NCBI GenBank assembly: GCA_051867815.1
Contig: JBJDZD010000118.1
Location: 1-6,204 of the forward strand
Direction of reading: 5' to 3'
From: CAG-390 sp051867815
Lineage (GTDB): Bacteria; Bacillota; Clostridia; Oscillospirales; CAG-272
Length of the DNA stretch: 6,204 bases
Part shown: one piece after another, positions 1 through 5,898 of the stretch
How positions within the stretch are numbered: the stretch's first letter is position 1
How the letters are laid out: every line of letters starts with the position of its first letter
The notes under the pieces: generated by a model
Databases searched by the model: none
The model's input: the letters and a program-made list of their open reading frames with translations, nothing else
Told to the model about the DNA's origin: nothing
Made by a program: the position numbers and the translations under genes

Positions 1-1
1 T

Positions 2-1288
2 CAAATCAAATATTTGGACATGTTCGCCGGCATTGGTGGGTTCAGATCAGGACTCGCTAAGTTCGGCGATTTTTTTGTCCCCGTAGGTTTTTGCGAGATA
101 GATCCATATGCTCGGAGAGCCTACGAAGCAATCTATGAAACGAAAGGAGAACTTTTCTTTGAAGATGCAAGACAGATCGATCCCGAAGAATTACCGGATA
201 TCGACCTTATTTGCGGCGGATTTCCTTGTCAAAGCTTTTCAATCGCTGGAAAACGAGGTGGATTTGAAGATGCCAGAGGAACTCTGTTCTTTGAGATCGC
301 TCGGATTGCCCGAGTTAAAAGACCTAAGTATCTGCTCCTTGAAAACGTTCCCGGACTCCTATCGCATGACGGCGGCAGGACGTTTGCGACCATCCTCAAT
401 GCGCTTTCAGAATTGGGGTACAATGTCGCATGGCAGGTGCTTAACAGCGCGAATTTCGGAGTTCCCCAAGCCCGAAAAAGAGTGTTTCTTATCTGCTATC
501 TTGGAGAAGAATGCCCCGGAGAGATACTATATTTCACCGACGCAAATCCAAAAACTATTGTTCAAAAGCTCGGTGGTAGACAAGGCGACCGAGTCTATGA
601 TCAAGACGGACTAAGCTGTACACTCACGAGCAACGGCGGCGGTTTCGCCGGAAACACAGGGCTCTACTCCGTAGGACAGCTTCCCATCAAATCCTTGACA
701 AAATCGGGCTTTCAAATTGCCGAACCCGGCGACAGCATTGATTTAGCATATCCGAATCTGAACACCCGTCGTGGTAGAGTCGGCAAACAGATCGCACATA
801 CGATTACGCCGAATATCACACAAGGTGTTTATTTTATCGATATGAATCCCGAACCCAAGATCACCGAGCTTGCCCGTTGCATCACTGCCCGACAGGATGC
901 AGGTATCAGCAACCGCAGAGGTGAGCATTCCGGAGTCTTGGAAAAGGCAGAAGAAGGACCAAGAGCAGTCCTCACCCCCGACCGAGAAAAAATCCGTCAG
1001 CAAGGCAGACGAATGAAGGATCCCGAAGAACCCATGTTTACGCTGACAACGCAAGACCTTCACGGCGTTGCAGATAACGATAGGATTCGCAAGCTCATGC
1101 CAATTGAGTGCTGGCGTTTGCAGGGCTTCACCGATGAACAATTCAATAAGGCTCGTGCGGCAGGTCTCTCTGATGCAAGGCTTTATAAGATGGCAGGTAA
1201 TGCGGTAAGCGTACCCGTCATCACAGCCCTTGGCGAGATCATCAAACGAGTCCACGAAAGCTCACTGAAGGAGGCCGACAATGGCTAA
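2..1288 (+). CDS. DNA (cytosine-5-)-methyltransferase, 5'-truncated by the window edge
   Basis: Transfers a methyl group from S-adenosylmethionine to C5 of cytosine in a DNA target that cannot be read from the sequence. Counting from the TTG codon at 14, motif I (DMFAGIGGF) is at residues 2-10, the catalytic PCQ loop at 71-73 (Cys72), ENV at 110-112, QARKR at 152-156, a motif IX-like block at 361-372 and the motif X block KMAGNAV at 392-398. All catalytic blocks are present, so it is probably active. The reading frame is open to base 2 and reads QIKYLDMFAGIGGF. Family members usually start M-K-Y-L-D-M-F-A-G, so TTG14 is an internal Leu codon and the true start lies just upstream of the window. 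The target-recognition region (about 190-355) holds several related short motifs. The gene overlaps the next by 8 bases, and no endonuclease is adjacent, so it is an orphan methyltransferase. Function is well supported; specificity is unknown. Confidence 0.96.
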   Translation, partial: QIKYLDMFAGIGGFRSGLAKFGDFFVPVGFCEIDPYARRAYEAIYETKGELFFEDARQIDPEELPDIDLICGGFPCQSFSIAGKRGGFEDARGTLFFEIARIARVKRPKYLLLENVPGLLSHDGGRTFATILNALSELGYNVAWQVLNSANFGVPQARKRVFLICYLGEECPGEILYFTDANPKTIVQKLGGRQGDRVYDQDGLSCTLTSNGGGFAGNTGLYSVGQLPIKSLTKSGFQIAEPGDSIDLAYPNLNTRRGRVGKQIAHTITPNITQGVYFIDMNPEPKITELARCITARQDAGISNRRGEHSGVLEKAEEGPRAVLTPDREKIRQQGRRMKDPEEPMFTLTTQDLHGVADNDRIRKLMPIECWRLQGFTDEQFNKARAAGLSDARLYKMAGNAVSVPVITALGEIIKRVHESSLKEADNG

Positions 1289-2090
1289 TGACATTACCAA
1301 CAGACTGAGATTCGACAAATGCTCAAAGGAACGCTGTCGAGAGATACTCGAAGCCATTCAGATCGAGGATGTCGGATTCGGTTCTATCGATTTTAACAAG
1401 ATCATTCCCGAACCCTCCTTCACCTCCGATCAAGAATGCATCAAGTGGCGTATCAAGAATTGGGATACCAAATGGGATGCCTACGGATACCGTGACGGAA
1501 TCAAGTACGACGAAGATAAGAACGAAATCTGCTTCTTGACTGCCAACCGTTCCGCACGGAAGCTCATCCTTGCACTCTCCCGTCAGTATCCCGACGTTCT
1601 CTTCGAACTGCGATACGCAGACGATAACTTCGGCTTTAACGTAGGCGAAATCAGCATTATGGCTGGTGAAGATTTTTACGGCAATATCCCCAAGGATAAC
1701 ACATTTGAAGCACAAGAGATGGCGGCAGACATTATGGGATTCAAACTCGAATTCGATATCGAATCCGCATCCGGCTACGTGCGAATGATTGACAAGAACC
1801 TCTTCCAATACTGCGAAGGAGTTCACGTATCGCAGAGCTTTCAATGCGATGCTTCACTCGGTCACCCCGTAGTTCTTTGCTATGACTTTGACAACAGCAA
1901 GGTATGGCTTGAAATGTATCCTCTTCTCGACGAAGATGACGAGATGTATGAAGATATCAAGAACAGCATTCAGGCATGGGGCATCCATCCCTGTGAATCG
2001 TGGGATGATTTCAACAGCTACGTTCAATGTCTCGGAGATGACGCCATGGAAATGGCTTACCATGAAGACGGGGGGATATCGATGTGTTAA
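1281..2090 (+). CDS. YubB/Api92-like (ferredoxin-like domain) accessory protein
   Basis: A 269-residue soluble protein whose N-terminal half looks like the YubB (DUF1281) ferredoxin-like domain found in plasmid, phage and ICE proteins. The pointers are the opening MANDITNRLRF, the WDTKWDAYG block at 61-69 (family hallmark is close to WGTKW-A-) and the strand-like FELRYADDNFGFNVGE at 108-123. The domain's biochemical role is not established. The C-terminal half (about 140-269) is acidic and not recognised; it contains DEDDEMYED at 217-225. The start is fixed by a perfect AAGGAGG at 1268-1274, six bases before ATG1281, inside the end of the methyltransferase gene; the 8-base overlap implies translational coupling. 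There is no signal peptide or membrane segment. The family call rests on remembered motifs and is fairly confident. Confidence 0.72.
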   Translation: MANDITNRLRFDKCSKERCREILEAIQIEDVGFGSIDFNKIIPEPSFTSDQECIKWRIKNWDTKWDAYGYRDGIKYDEDKNEICFLTANRSARKLILALSRQYPDVLFELRYADDNFGFNVGEISIMAGEDFYGNIPKDNTFEAQEMAADIMGFKLEFDIESASGYVRMIDKNLFQYCEGVHVSQSFQCDASLGHPVVLCYDFDNSKVWLEMYPLLDEDDEMYEDIKNSIQAWGIHPCESWDDFNSYVQCLGDDAMEMAYHEDGGISMC

Positions 2091-2167
2091 CCTTCTTCAT
2101 TGGGTTGATGGTTGGCGGCATCGTTGGTGTTTTCACCATGTGTCTGTTTCAAATCAACCGAAAATAA
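2084..2167 (+). CDS. DUF3789-like membrane micro-protein (27 aa)
   Basis: A 27-codon gene starting with GTG. The product begins MLTFFIGLMVGGIVGV and continues FTMCLFQINRK. It is almost entirely one hydrophobic helix (residues about 3-22) with a glycine-rich face (G7, G11, G12, G15) and a short basic tail. This matches the DUF3789 type of roughly 30-residue proteins common in Clostridia mobile elements, with the typical L-x-G-x-x-V/I-G-G-x-x-G-V-x-T-M-C-L pattern. The role is unknown; it should sit in the cytoplasmic membrane. A G-rich ribosome site (GGGGGG, 2070-2075) lies eight bases before the GTG. The gene overlaps the stop of the YubB-like gene by 7 bases, and a terminator follows 12 bases after its own stop. 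Confidence 0.72.
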   Translation: MLTFFIGLMVGGIVGVFTMCLFQINRK

Positions 2168-2179
2168 GAAAACAGTAAT

Positions 2180-2222
2180 AAGGTCGTTTTGCAAAAGAAA
2201 AGCAAAACGGCCTTTTCTTTTT
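2180..2222 (+). terminator. Rho-independent terminator after the DUF3789-like gene
   Basis: The arms AAGGTCGTTTTGC (2180-2192) and GCAAAACGGCCTT (2202-2214) form a 13-pair stem with one G-T wobble and a 9-base A-rich loop. The stem runs into a T-rich tract (TTTTCTTTTT, 2213-2222). The tract lies only 3' on the + strand, so termination is directional. It ends the first gene block but sits only 26 bases before the adenine methyltransferase start, leaving no room for a normal promoter between them. Confidence 0.9.
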
Positions 2223-2235
2223 GCAATTCGGTCTT

Positions 2236-2243
2236 GGAAAGGA
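2236..2243 (+). promoter_or_regulatory. Ribosome binding site fixing the adenine methyltransferase start
   Basis: GGAAAGGA ends five bases before ATG2249. It supports ATG2249 over the in-frame TTG at 2189, which lies inside the terminator stem and would add 20 residues unlike the family. Confidence 0.7.
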
Positions 2244-2248
2244 TCCGA

Positions 2249-3121
2249 ATGAACAGCTTTATGTCGTGGGTAGGCGGTAAAAAAGCATTGCGAGATGCTA
2301 TTGTCTCAAGGCTTCCAAATTCCTGCGACAGATACGTTGAAGTGTTCGGCGGTGGCGGTTGGGTGCTCTTTCATAAGACACCCGGAAAATTTGAGGTGTA
2401 TAACGACTTCAACCCCAATCTTGCCAACCTGTACAGGTGCGTAAGGGATCATCCCAACGAGCTTTGCGAAGAACTCCGATATTCGCTTAATTCAAGAACA
2501 GACTTCGAGCATATCCGAGAGGTACTCAAAAGCAAAACCACTATCCCCGACATCAAACGTGCCGCCTACTTCTATCAAATCATCAGACAGAGCTACGCTT
2601 CAGGGCTTGACTCCTACGGTGCTCAACCCCATAACATGTGGCGTAACTTTCCACTGATAACCGAAGCGTCAAGACGCTTGCAAAGCGTGGTAATCGAAAA
2701 CAAAGACTTTGAAAAGCTCATTGCACAGTATGACCGCCCGAACACCATCTTCTATCTCGATCCTCCTTACTACGAAACCGAGGACTACTACGAAGACGTT
2801 GGGTTTGGACGAGCCGACCACGAAAGGCTTTGCAATGCCTTAATGAAGATCAAAGGCAAGTTCCTCCTCTCGTACAACGACTGTCCCGAAATTCGGGAGC
2901 TGTACTCCAAGGAAGGAATTATGATCGAGTCCACCACACGCATCTCGAATATTGCCCAACGGTTCGATGCCGGAAAGCAGTATCCCGAATTGCTTATTTC
3001 AAACTATGACACCTACGAGGAAGGAGTCCTCGCAAGGCAACTCACACTCTTCGATGATTTCGAAGAAACACAAAAAATACTAAAGGAGCACAAGATTATA
3101 TGGAAATCAAATGTAAAGTAA
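2249..3121 (+). CDS. D12-class N6-adenine DNA methyltransferase (Dam-like)
   Basis: Transfers a methyl group from S-adenosylmethionine to N6 of adenine in DNA. The protein has 290 residues, typical of the D12/Dam family. It shows the N-terminal WVGGKK block (7-12), the cofactor-binding VEVFGGGG block (30-37), the catalytic DPPYY (171-175), LLSYN at 206-210 and ELLISNY at 247-253. The middle region, about 55-165, is where this family carries its target-recognition domain; the site is not predictable here. Near the C-terminus, QLTLF (264-268) resembles a bacterial sliding-clamp binding motif. The start is ATG2249, backed by GGAAAGGA. The last 22 bases overlap the next gene. No restriction endonuclease is adjacent. 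It probably acts with the C5 methyltransferase to protect transferred DNA (inference). Confidence 0.94.
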   Translation: MNSFMSWVGGKKALRDAIVSRLPNSCDRYVEVFGGGGWVLFHKTPGKFEVYNDFNPNLANLYRCVRDHPNELCEELRYSLNSRTDFEHIREVLKSKTTIPDIKRAAYFYQIIRQSYASGLDSYGAQPHNMWRNFPLITEASRRLQSVVIENKDFEKLIAQYDRPNTIFYLDPPYYETEDYYEDVGFGRADHERLCNALMKIKGKFLLSYNDCPEIRELYSKEGIMIESTTRISNIAQRFDAGKQYPELLISNYDTYEEGVLARQLTLFDDFEETQKILKEHKIIWKSNVK

Positions 3122-3390
3122 GTTTCGCCCTTCCCGAAGAGCTCATCAATGCTCTGAACATTACGGAAGATACTGCAATCTATGCGTCGTTTTCCGAAGG
3201 ACGAGTTGTTCTCGAAATCGCCGATGAGGACGAGTATGACGAGGATGAATACGACGAGGAAGACTTCGATGAGGACGATTACACCGAGGATGACCTCTAC
3301 GATGATGACGATGACTACGACTGCGATGAGGACGATTGCGATCATTGCGAGTATTTCTGTCAGCATTGTGGCAAGTGCGTACTCAACTGA
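3100..3390 (+). CDS. Acidic AbrB-like small protein with C-terminal cysteine cluster
   Basis: A 96-residue protein in three parts. Residues 1-41 look like an AbrB/MazE-type swapped-hairpin half (KVSFALPEELINAL, then DTAIYASFSEGRVVLEI). Residues 42-81 are an acidic tract with 30 Asp/Glu of 40, in which an aromatic recurs every fifth residue at 46, 51, 56 and 61. Residues 75-93 hold six cysteines (75, 80, 83, 87, 90, 93) with His82 and His89, spaced C-x4-C-x2-C-x3-C-x2-C-x2-C, which could bind zinc. Function is unknown. The AbrB-like head suggests DNA binding or pairing with the next protein; the acidic tract could mimic DNA or bind a basic partner (inference). AAAGGAG at 3082-3088 lies 11 bases before ATG3100, and the start overlaps the methyltransferase end by 22 bases. 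I regard it as a real gene. Confidence 0.75.
   Translation: MEIKCKVSFALPEELINALNITEDTAIYASFSEGRVVLEIADEDEYDEDEYDEEDFDEDDYTEDDLYDDDDDYDCDEDDCDHCEYFCQHCGKCVLN
3226..3300 (+). repeat. Five degenerate 15-bp tandem repeats encoding acidic pentapeptides
   Basis: Five consecutive 15-base units start at 3226, 3241, 3256, 3271 and 3286. Each begins with GAG, and the peptides are EDEYD, EDEYD, EEDFD, EDDYT and EDDLY. The units differ mostly at third positions, so the peptide pattern is kept better than the DNA. Confidence 0.8.
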
Positions 3391-3392
3391 TT

Positions 3393-3400
3393 GGAGGTGA
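3393..3400 (+). promoter_or_regulatory. Strong ribosome binding site fixing the second AbrB-like start
   Basis: GGAGGTGA lies five bases before ATG3406. This near-perfect anti-16S match selects ATG3406 over an in-frame TTG at 3391, which would place the site inside the gene. Confidence 0.85.
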
Positions 3401-3405
3401 CCGAC

Positions 3406-3687
3406 ATGAGCAAGATATACAGACTCATTGGCAAAGAAGGCCGAACCACGATCCCTTTCGATATCCGTCTCAAAATGCGCATCGGATACAACAGTCTCCT
3501 CTCCTATGAAATGAAGGACGAAAACACCATCATCCTCCGCCGTGAGAAGGTCTGCGACCACTGCAGAGATACCGATGTGCGTGAAGGCTCGATTCTCGAC
3601 GTGGTCAACAGCCTTACCGAAAACGAGCAAAGAGCTCTCCACCGTTACCTCTCCATCAAACTCAATGCTGGTAAGGAGCGACGCTAA
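3406..3687 (+). CDS. AbrB/MazE/SpoVT-family DNA-binding protein with CxxC motif
   Basis: A 93-residue likely transcription factor. Residues 1-47 fit the AbrB swapped-hairpin fold: YRLIGKEGRTTIPFDIRLKM, then a short turn and the closing strand ENTIILRREK. The pattern G-R-x-x-I-P-x-x-I-R is the AbrB/MazE signature. CDHC (50-53) follows the fold directly and could hold zinc. Residues about 63-88 look like an amphipathic helix-rich tail (ILDVVNSLTENEQRALHRYL) that could mediate pairing. AbrB-type proteins bind DNA as dimers or tetramers and often act as transition-state regulators or antitoxins. No toxin gene is adjacent, so a regulator of the element is more likely. It follows the acidic AbrB-like gene by 15 bases and overlaps the next gene by one base (TAATG). 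Confidence 0.85.
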   Translation: MSKIYRLIGKEGRTTIPFDIRLKMRIGYNSLLSYEMKDENTIILRREKVCDHCRDTDVREGSILDVVNSLTENEQRALHRYLSIKLNAGKERR

Positions 3688-4412
3688 TGCCTGCACCGTT
3701 ATATCTTTACTCGTTCCGTGAAGCCAAGGAACACGACGAGGTTCAGGACTGGAAACAGTCCCATGCGGAAAATATCCGCTGTCGTGATGCTATTGACCAA
3801 ATGGTGCGAGAACGTTACCGAAACAGCATTCTGCCAACCGATATCATCAAGGACGCATGCTCAGAGTTTGGCATTGACCGTGTCGGCTGGGTGTTAGCCA
3901 CAACCGTCAGCGAAAACAGCAACGACGGAAGATACCGACCGGATACCCGTCGTTGGTCGATGCAAGCCTTCTACACCCCCAACGACTCTCGCAACCATGA
4001 ATTCGAGCTTCAGACTCATCCCGAACTGGTCAACGGCATGGTTGGACAGTACAGAAAATACCTGTCCGAGGAACTTGGAATTCTCACACGAGATGCTTGT
4101 TTGCCTAACAGCAACGGCGAGGACTACACCGAGAAGCTTCTCATCCTGCACACCGACGCTCTTGCCGAGGAATACAAGAAAGGTGAATTCCAGTATTTCT
4201 ACGCAAACGGTGGAAACGGTTGCCGTCCGACTTCAATCGGACGGAAGGTTTTCGGCTTCTTCGTTTCGGACGGCGAAAAGACTAACTTCGTCCGTGGTGA
4301 CTTCATCGGAATCGCCGATCCCGAACAAGTCCCCGATTGGGTAAACGAGAATCTCGATAAGTACCTGCACGGACAGGAAAATGCAGAAGACGGAGGTATG
4401 AAACTCGAATGA
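3687..4412 (+). CDS. DUF3849-type ICE accessory protein
   Basis: A 241-residue soluble protein of unknown biochemical role. Residues 5-75 (LYLYSFREAKEHDEVQDWKQ, then CRDAID, then FGIDRVGWVLATTV) match the DUF3849 pattern seen in proteins of Clostridia conjugative elements. Residues 155-225 form a second block (EFQYFYANGGNGC, IGRKVFGFFVSDGEKTNFVRGDFIGI, VPDWVNENL) that I recall recurring in proteins of these elements with and without the first block. There is no signal peptide or membrane span. The start overlaps the upstream stop by one base, with AAGGAG (3673-3678) upstream. The 3' end overlaps the next start as ATGA, so translation is coupled on both sides. The family is fairly sure; the function is not known to me. 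Confidence 0.75.
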   Translation: MPAPLYLYSFREAKEHDEVQDWKQSHAENIRCRDAIDQMVRERYRNSILPTDIIKDACSEFGIDRVGWVLATTVSENSNDGRYRPDTRRWSMQAFYTPNDSRNHEFELQTHPELVNGMVGQYRKYLSEELGILTRDACLPNSNGEDYTEKLLILHTDALAEEYKKGEFQYFYANGGNGCRPTSIGRKVFGFFVSDGEKTNFVRGDFIGIADPEQVPDWVNENLDKYLHGQENAEDGGMKLE

Positions 4413-5275
4413 GAATCAATATCTATCAGATCGATGGTGACAAGGACACCAACAGAGTCAAATTTGAGGGATACGAAGAAACCTTGAGGTATGGCGGTAT
4501 TAACCCTGCCACATATAAGTGCGTATTTCATGGCGATGTGGACGGCGACCTTGAAGCGGTATATTGCCTCTTCAACCTTCCCGACCATCCCGGAACCTTC
4601 CAAGGTCATTCGCTCTCACTCTCCGATATTATCGAGGTAGTCGAACCCTATAAAGCACCTTACGGCGTTGTCGAATATCTTTCAACGGATTCCGACGGCA
4701 ACCCATACGTGGATTCAAGAATGTTCTGCGACACGAAAGAAGAATTCGATGCAGAGGTTTGGCGTTGTAAAATGAGCAACGAGTTTATAAGTTCTGCTGT
4801 GCTTCATGGTCAAGACGTCGAAATTGGTAATTATTTTGTTGACCATGTAGGCTTCAAAAAGCTTGACGCGTTCGACTCTTCTCAATGCGCAGAGATGGAC
4901 GGTTTGCGAATGCTGATGATCCAGCCTCACAAAACGCCCATTGTTACCTATGTCAAGGACGAACTCGATGACCTTCAGAGAGCCGTAAGCGACCACTGCG
5001 AGGACTCGTATATCGAATACACCTATCCCTTTGATGATGACTGTATGATACTCGGAAACGAGGAAGCCAAGCTCATCGGAATGGAAGGAAATCGCAGACT
5101 CGGTGAAAGCATTTACGCAGGCCCCATCTTCATCACGAGAGATGACGGTGTTGGTGGCTTGTGTAGTCTCACCGATGAACAGGTCACCAAGTATAGCGAG
5201 ATGTTCGCAGACCCCCACGATATCAGCCCCGAAGAAACGCAAGCCGACGTAGGCTTCACTTTCTATGGTTGGTGA
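4409..5275 (+). CDS. YodL-like / DUF3846 two-domain protein
   Basis: A 288-residue acidic protein. Residues 1-80 and about 139-152 resemble the YodL domain of ICE proteins (INIYQIDGDKDTNRVKFEGY, FNLPDHPGTFQGHSLSLSDI, then NYFVDHVGFKKL). About 58 residues (81-138) separate parts that I remember as nearly adjacent, so this looks like an insertion. Residues 167-275 match DUF3846 (MLMIQPHKTP, YIEYTYPFDDD, ILGNEEAKLIGMEGNRRL, CSLTDEQVTKYSEMFADP). Neither domain has an established activity. GGAGGT at 4392-4397 lies 11 bases before ATG4409, and the start overlaps the DUF3849 stop by four bases. The tight coupling to DUF3849, with which YodL-type domains often occur, suggests a joint task in the element (inference). 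A hairpin follows the stop. Confidence 0.78.
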   Translation: MRINIYQIDGDKDTNRVKFEGYEETLRYGGINPATYKCVFHGDVDGDLEAVYCLFNLPDHPGTFQGHSLSLSDIIEVVEPYKAPYGVVEYLSTDSDGNPYVDSRMFCDTKEEFDAEVWRCKMSNEFISSAVLHGQDVEIGNYFVDHVGFKKLDAFDSSQCAEMDGLRMLMIQPHKTPIVTYVKDELDDLQRAVSDHCEDSYIEYTYPFDDDCMILGNEEAKLIGMEGNRRLGESIYAGPIFITRDDGVGGLCSLTDEQVTKYSEMFADPHDISPEETQADVGFTFYGW

Positions 5276-5281
5276 TATCCC

Positions 5282-5310
5282 ATCCGACAAGTGCGCAACT
5301 GTCGGATTTT
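5282..5310 (+). terminator. Probable weak terminator after the YodL/DUF3846 gene
   Basis: The arms ATCCGACA (5282-5289) and TGTCGGAT (5300-5307) pair perfectly over 8 bp around a 10-base loop, followed by TTTT then ATATA. The T tract is short, so termination is probably partial. It lies 7 bases after the stop at 5275 and 33 bases before the SpoVG-like start. Confidence 0.6.
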
Positions 5311-5343
5311 ATATAGATACTACTGAAGAAAGGAGGATCAACT

Positions 5344-5796
5344 ATGGCTTCTAAGAAAGGCTCCGGCAATGCTGCTCCTACACAGAACGAGCAGAAGAAA
5401 CCTACCGAACAGGCAGAAAAGAAAAACGAAGCTGTGCAGAATGAAACTGAACAACAGCCTATCCCTAACATCACCGTGAAGATCGACAAGCTCTTTGACG
5501 ATGATAACAAAAAGCTCAAGGCATTCGCTTCTGCTAATGTCGGCCCCTTCGCTGTTCATGGCATACGTGTCTTTGAAAATGAAAAAGGCACGTTCGTAAG
5601 TATGCCTTCCGTCTCCTATAAGGACGGACAAGGCAACACGCAGTACGACGAAGTATTCCACCCTGTGACCAAGGAAGCGCGTGAAGCACTCGTCAAGCAC
5701 GTGATCGACGGGTATACCCATGCGCTGGAACAGGCACAGACCGCAAGTCAGGCTCCCATACAGGCGAACGGCAGTCAGACCATGCAGCAGATGTGA
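5344..5796 (+). CDS. SpoVG-like protein with low-complexity N-terminal extension
   Basis: A 150-residue protein whose core (about 41-127) matches the SpoVG family: NITVKIDKLF, a strand block KAFASANVGPFAVHGIRVFE, FVSMPS at 84-89 and the HPVTKEAREAL helix at 106-116. Chromosomal SpoVG is usually about 85-100 residues and binds nucleic acid as a regulator of division, sporulation or virulence genes. This copy adds about 40 N-terminal residues rich in K, E, Q and N and a Q/A-rich tail after 128, both probably disordered. Such extended SpoVG copies are, from memory, common in Clostridia ICEs. A strong AGGAGG (5331-5336) lies 7 bases before the ATG. It stands between a weak upstream hairpin and a strong downstream terminator, so it may have its own expression level. 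I see no convincing promoter in the 68-base upstream gap. Confidence 0.88.
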   Translation: MASKKGSGNAAPTQNEQKKPTEQAEKKNEAVQNETEQQPIPNITVKIDKLFDDDNKKLKAFASANVGPFAVHGIRVFENEKGTFVSMPSVSYKDGQGNTQYDEVFHPVTKEAREALVKHVIDGYTHALEQAQTASQAPIQANGSQTMQQM

Positions 5797-5810
5797 TCTG
5801 CACCCACATT

Positions 5811-5841
5811 CGGGGAGTGAGAAAAAGTCACTCCCCGTTTT
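5811..5841 (+). terminator. Strong Rho-independent terminator after the SpoVG-like gene
   Basis: The arms CGGGGAGTGA (5811-5820) and TCACTCCCCG (5828-5837) form a perfect 10-bp GC-rich stem with a GAAAAAG loop, followed by TTTTCATTTTC. It starts 14 bases after the stop. Confidence 0.93.
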
Positions 5842-5898
5842 CATTTTCTCGCCAACAAACCAAAAACAAAAAACAAGAAAGAACGAGGTAATCAAAAC

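Noticed and set aside
14..16. TTG14 as start of the C5 methyltransferase
   Set aside because: The frame is open upstream to base 2 and encodes the usual K-Y-L-D-M-F leader of the family, so the real start is outside the window.
743..1255. Minus-strand open frame of 170 codons
   Set aside because: It is the shadow of the C5 methyltransferase recognition and C-terminal region. It has no recognisable domain.
2189..2248. TTG2189 as start of the adenine methyltransferase
   Set aside because: It lies inside the terminator hairpin, lacks a ribosome site and adds 20 residues not expected before the WVGGKK block. ATG2249 has GGAAAGGA.
3013..3696. Minus-strand open frame of 227 codons
   Set aside because: It is antisense to the acidic repeat and its neighbours. 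The long I/V runs are the reverse reading of GAY/GAR codons. It also lies opposite three well-supported + strand genes.
5287..5315. TATATA (5310-5315) as a -10 box for the SpoVG-like gene
   Set aside because: The hexamer 17 bases upstream (ACAAGT) does not resemble a -35, and the AT run is explained by the terminator tail.
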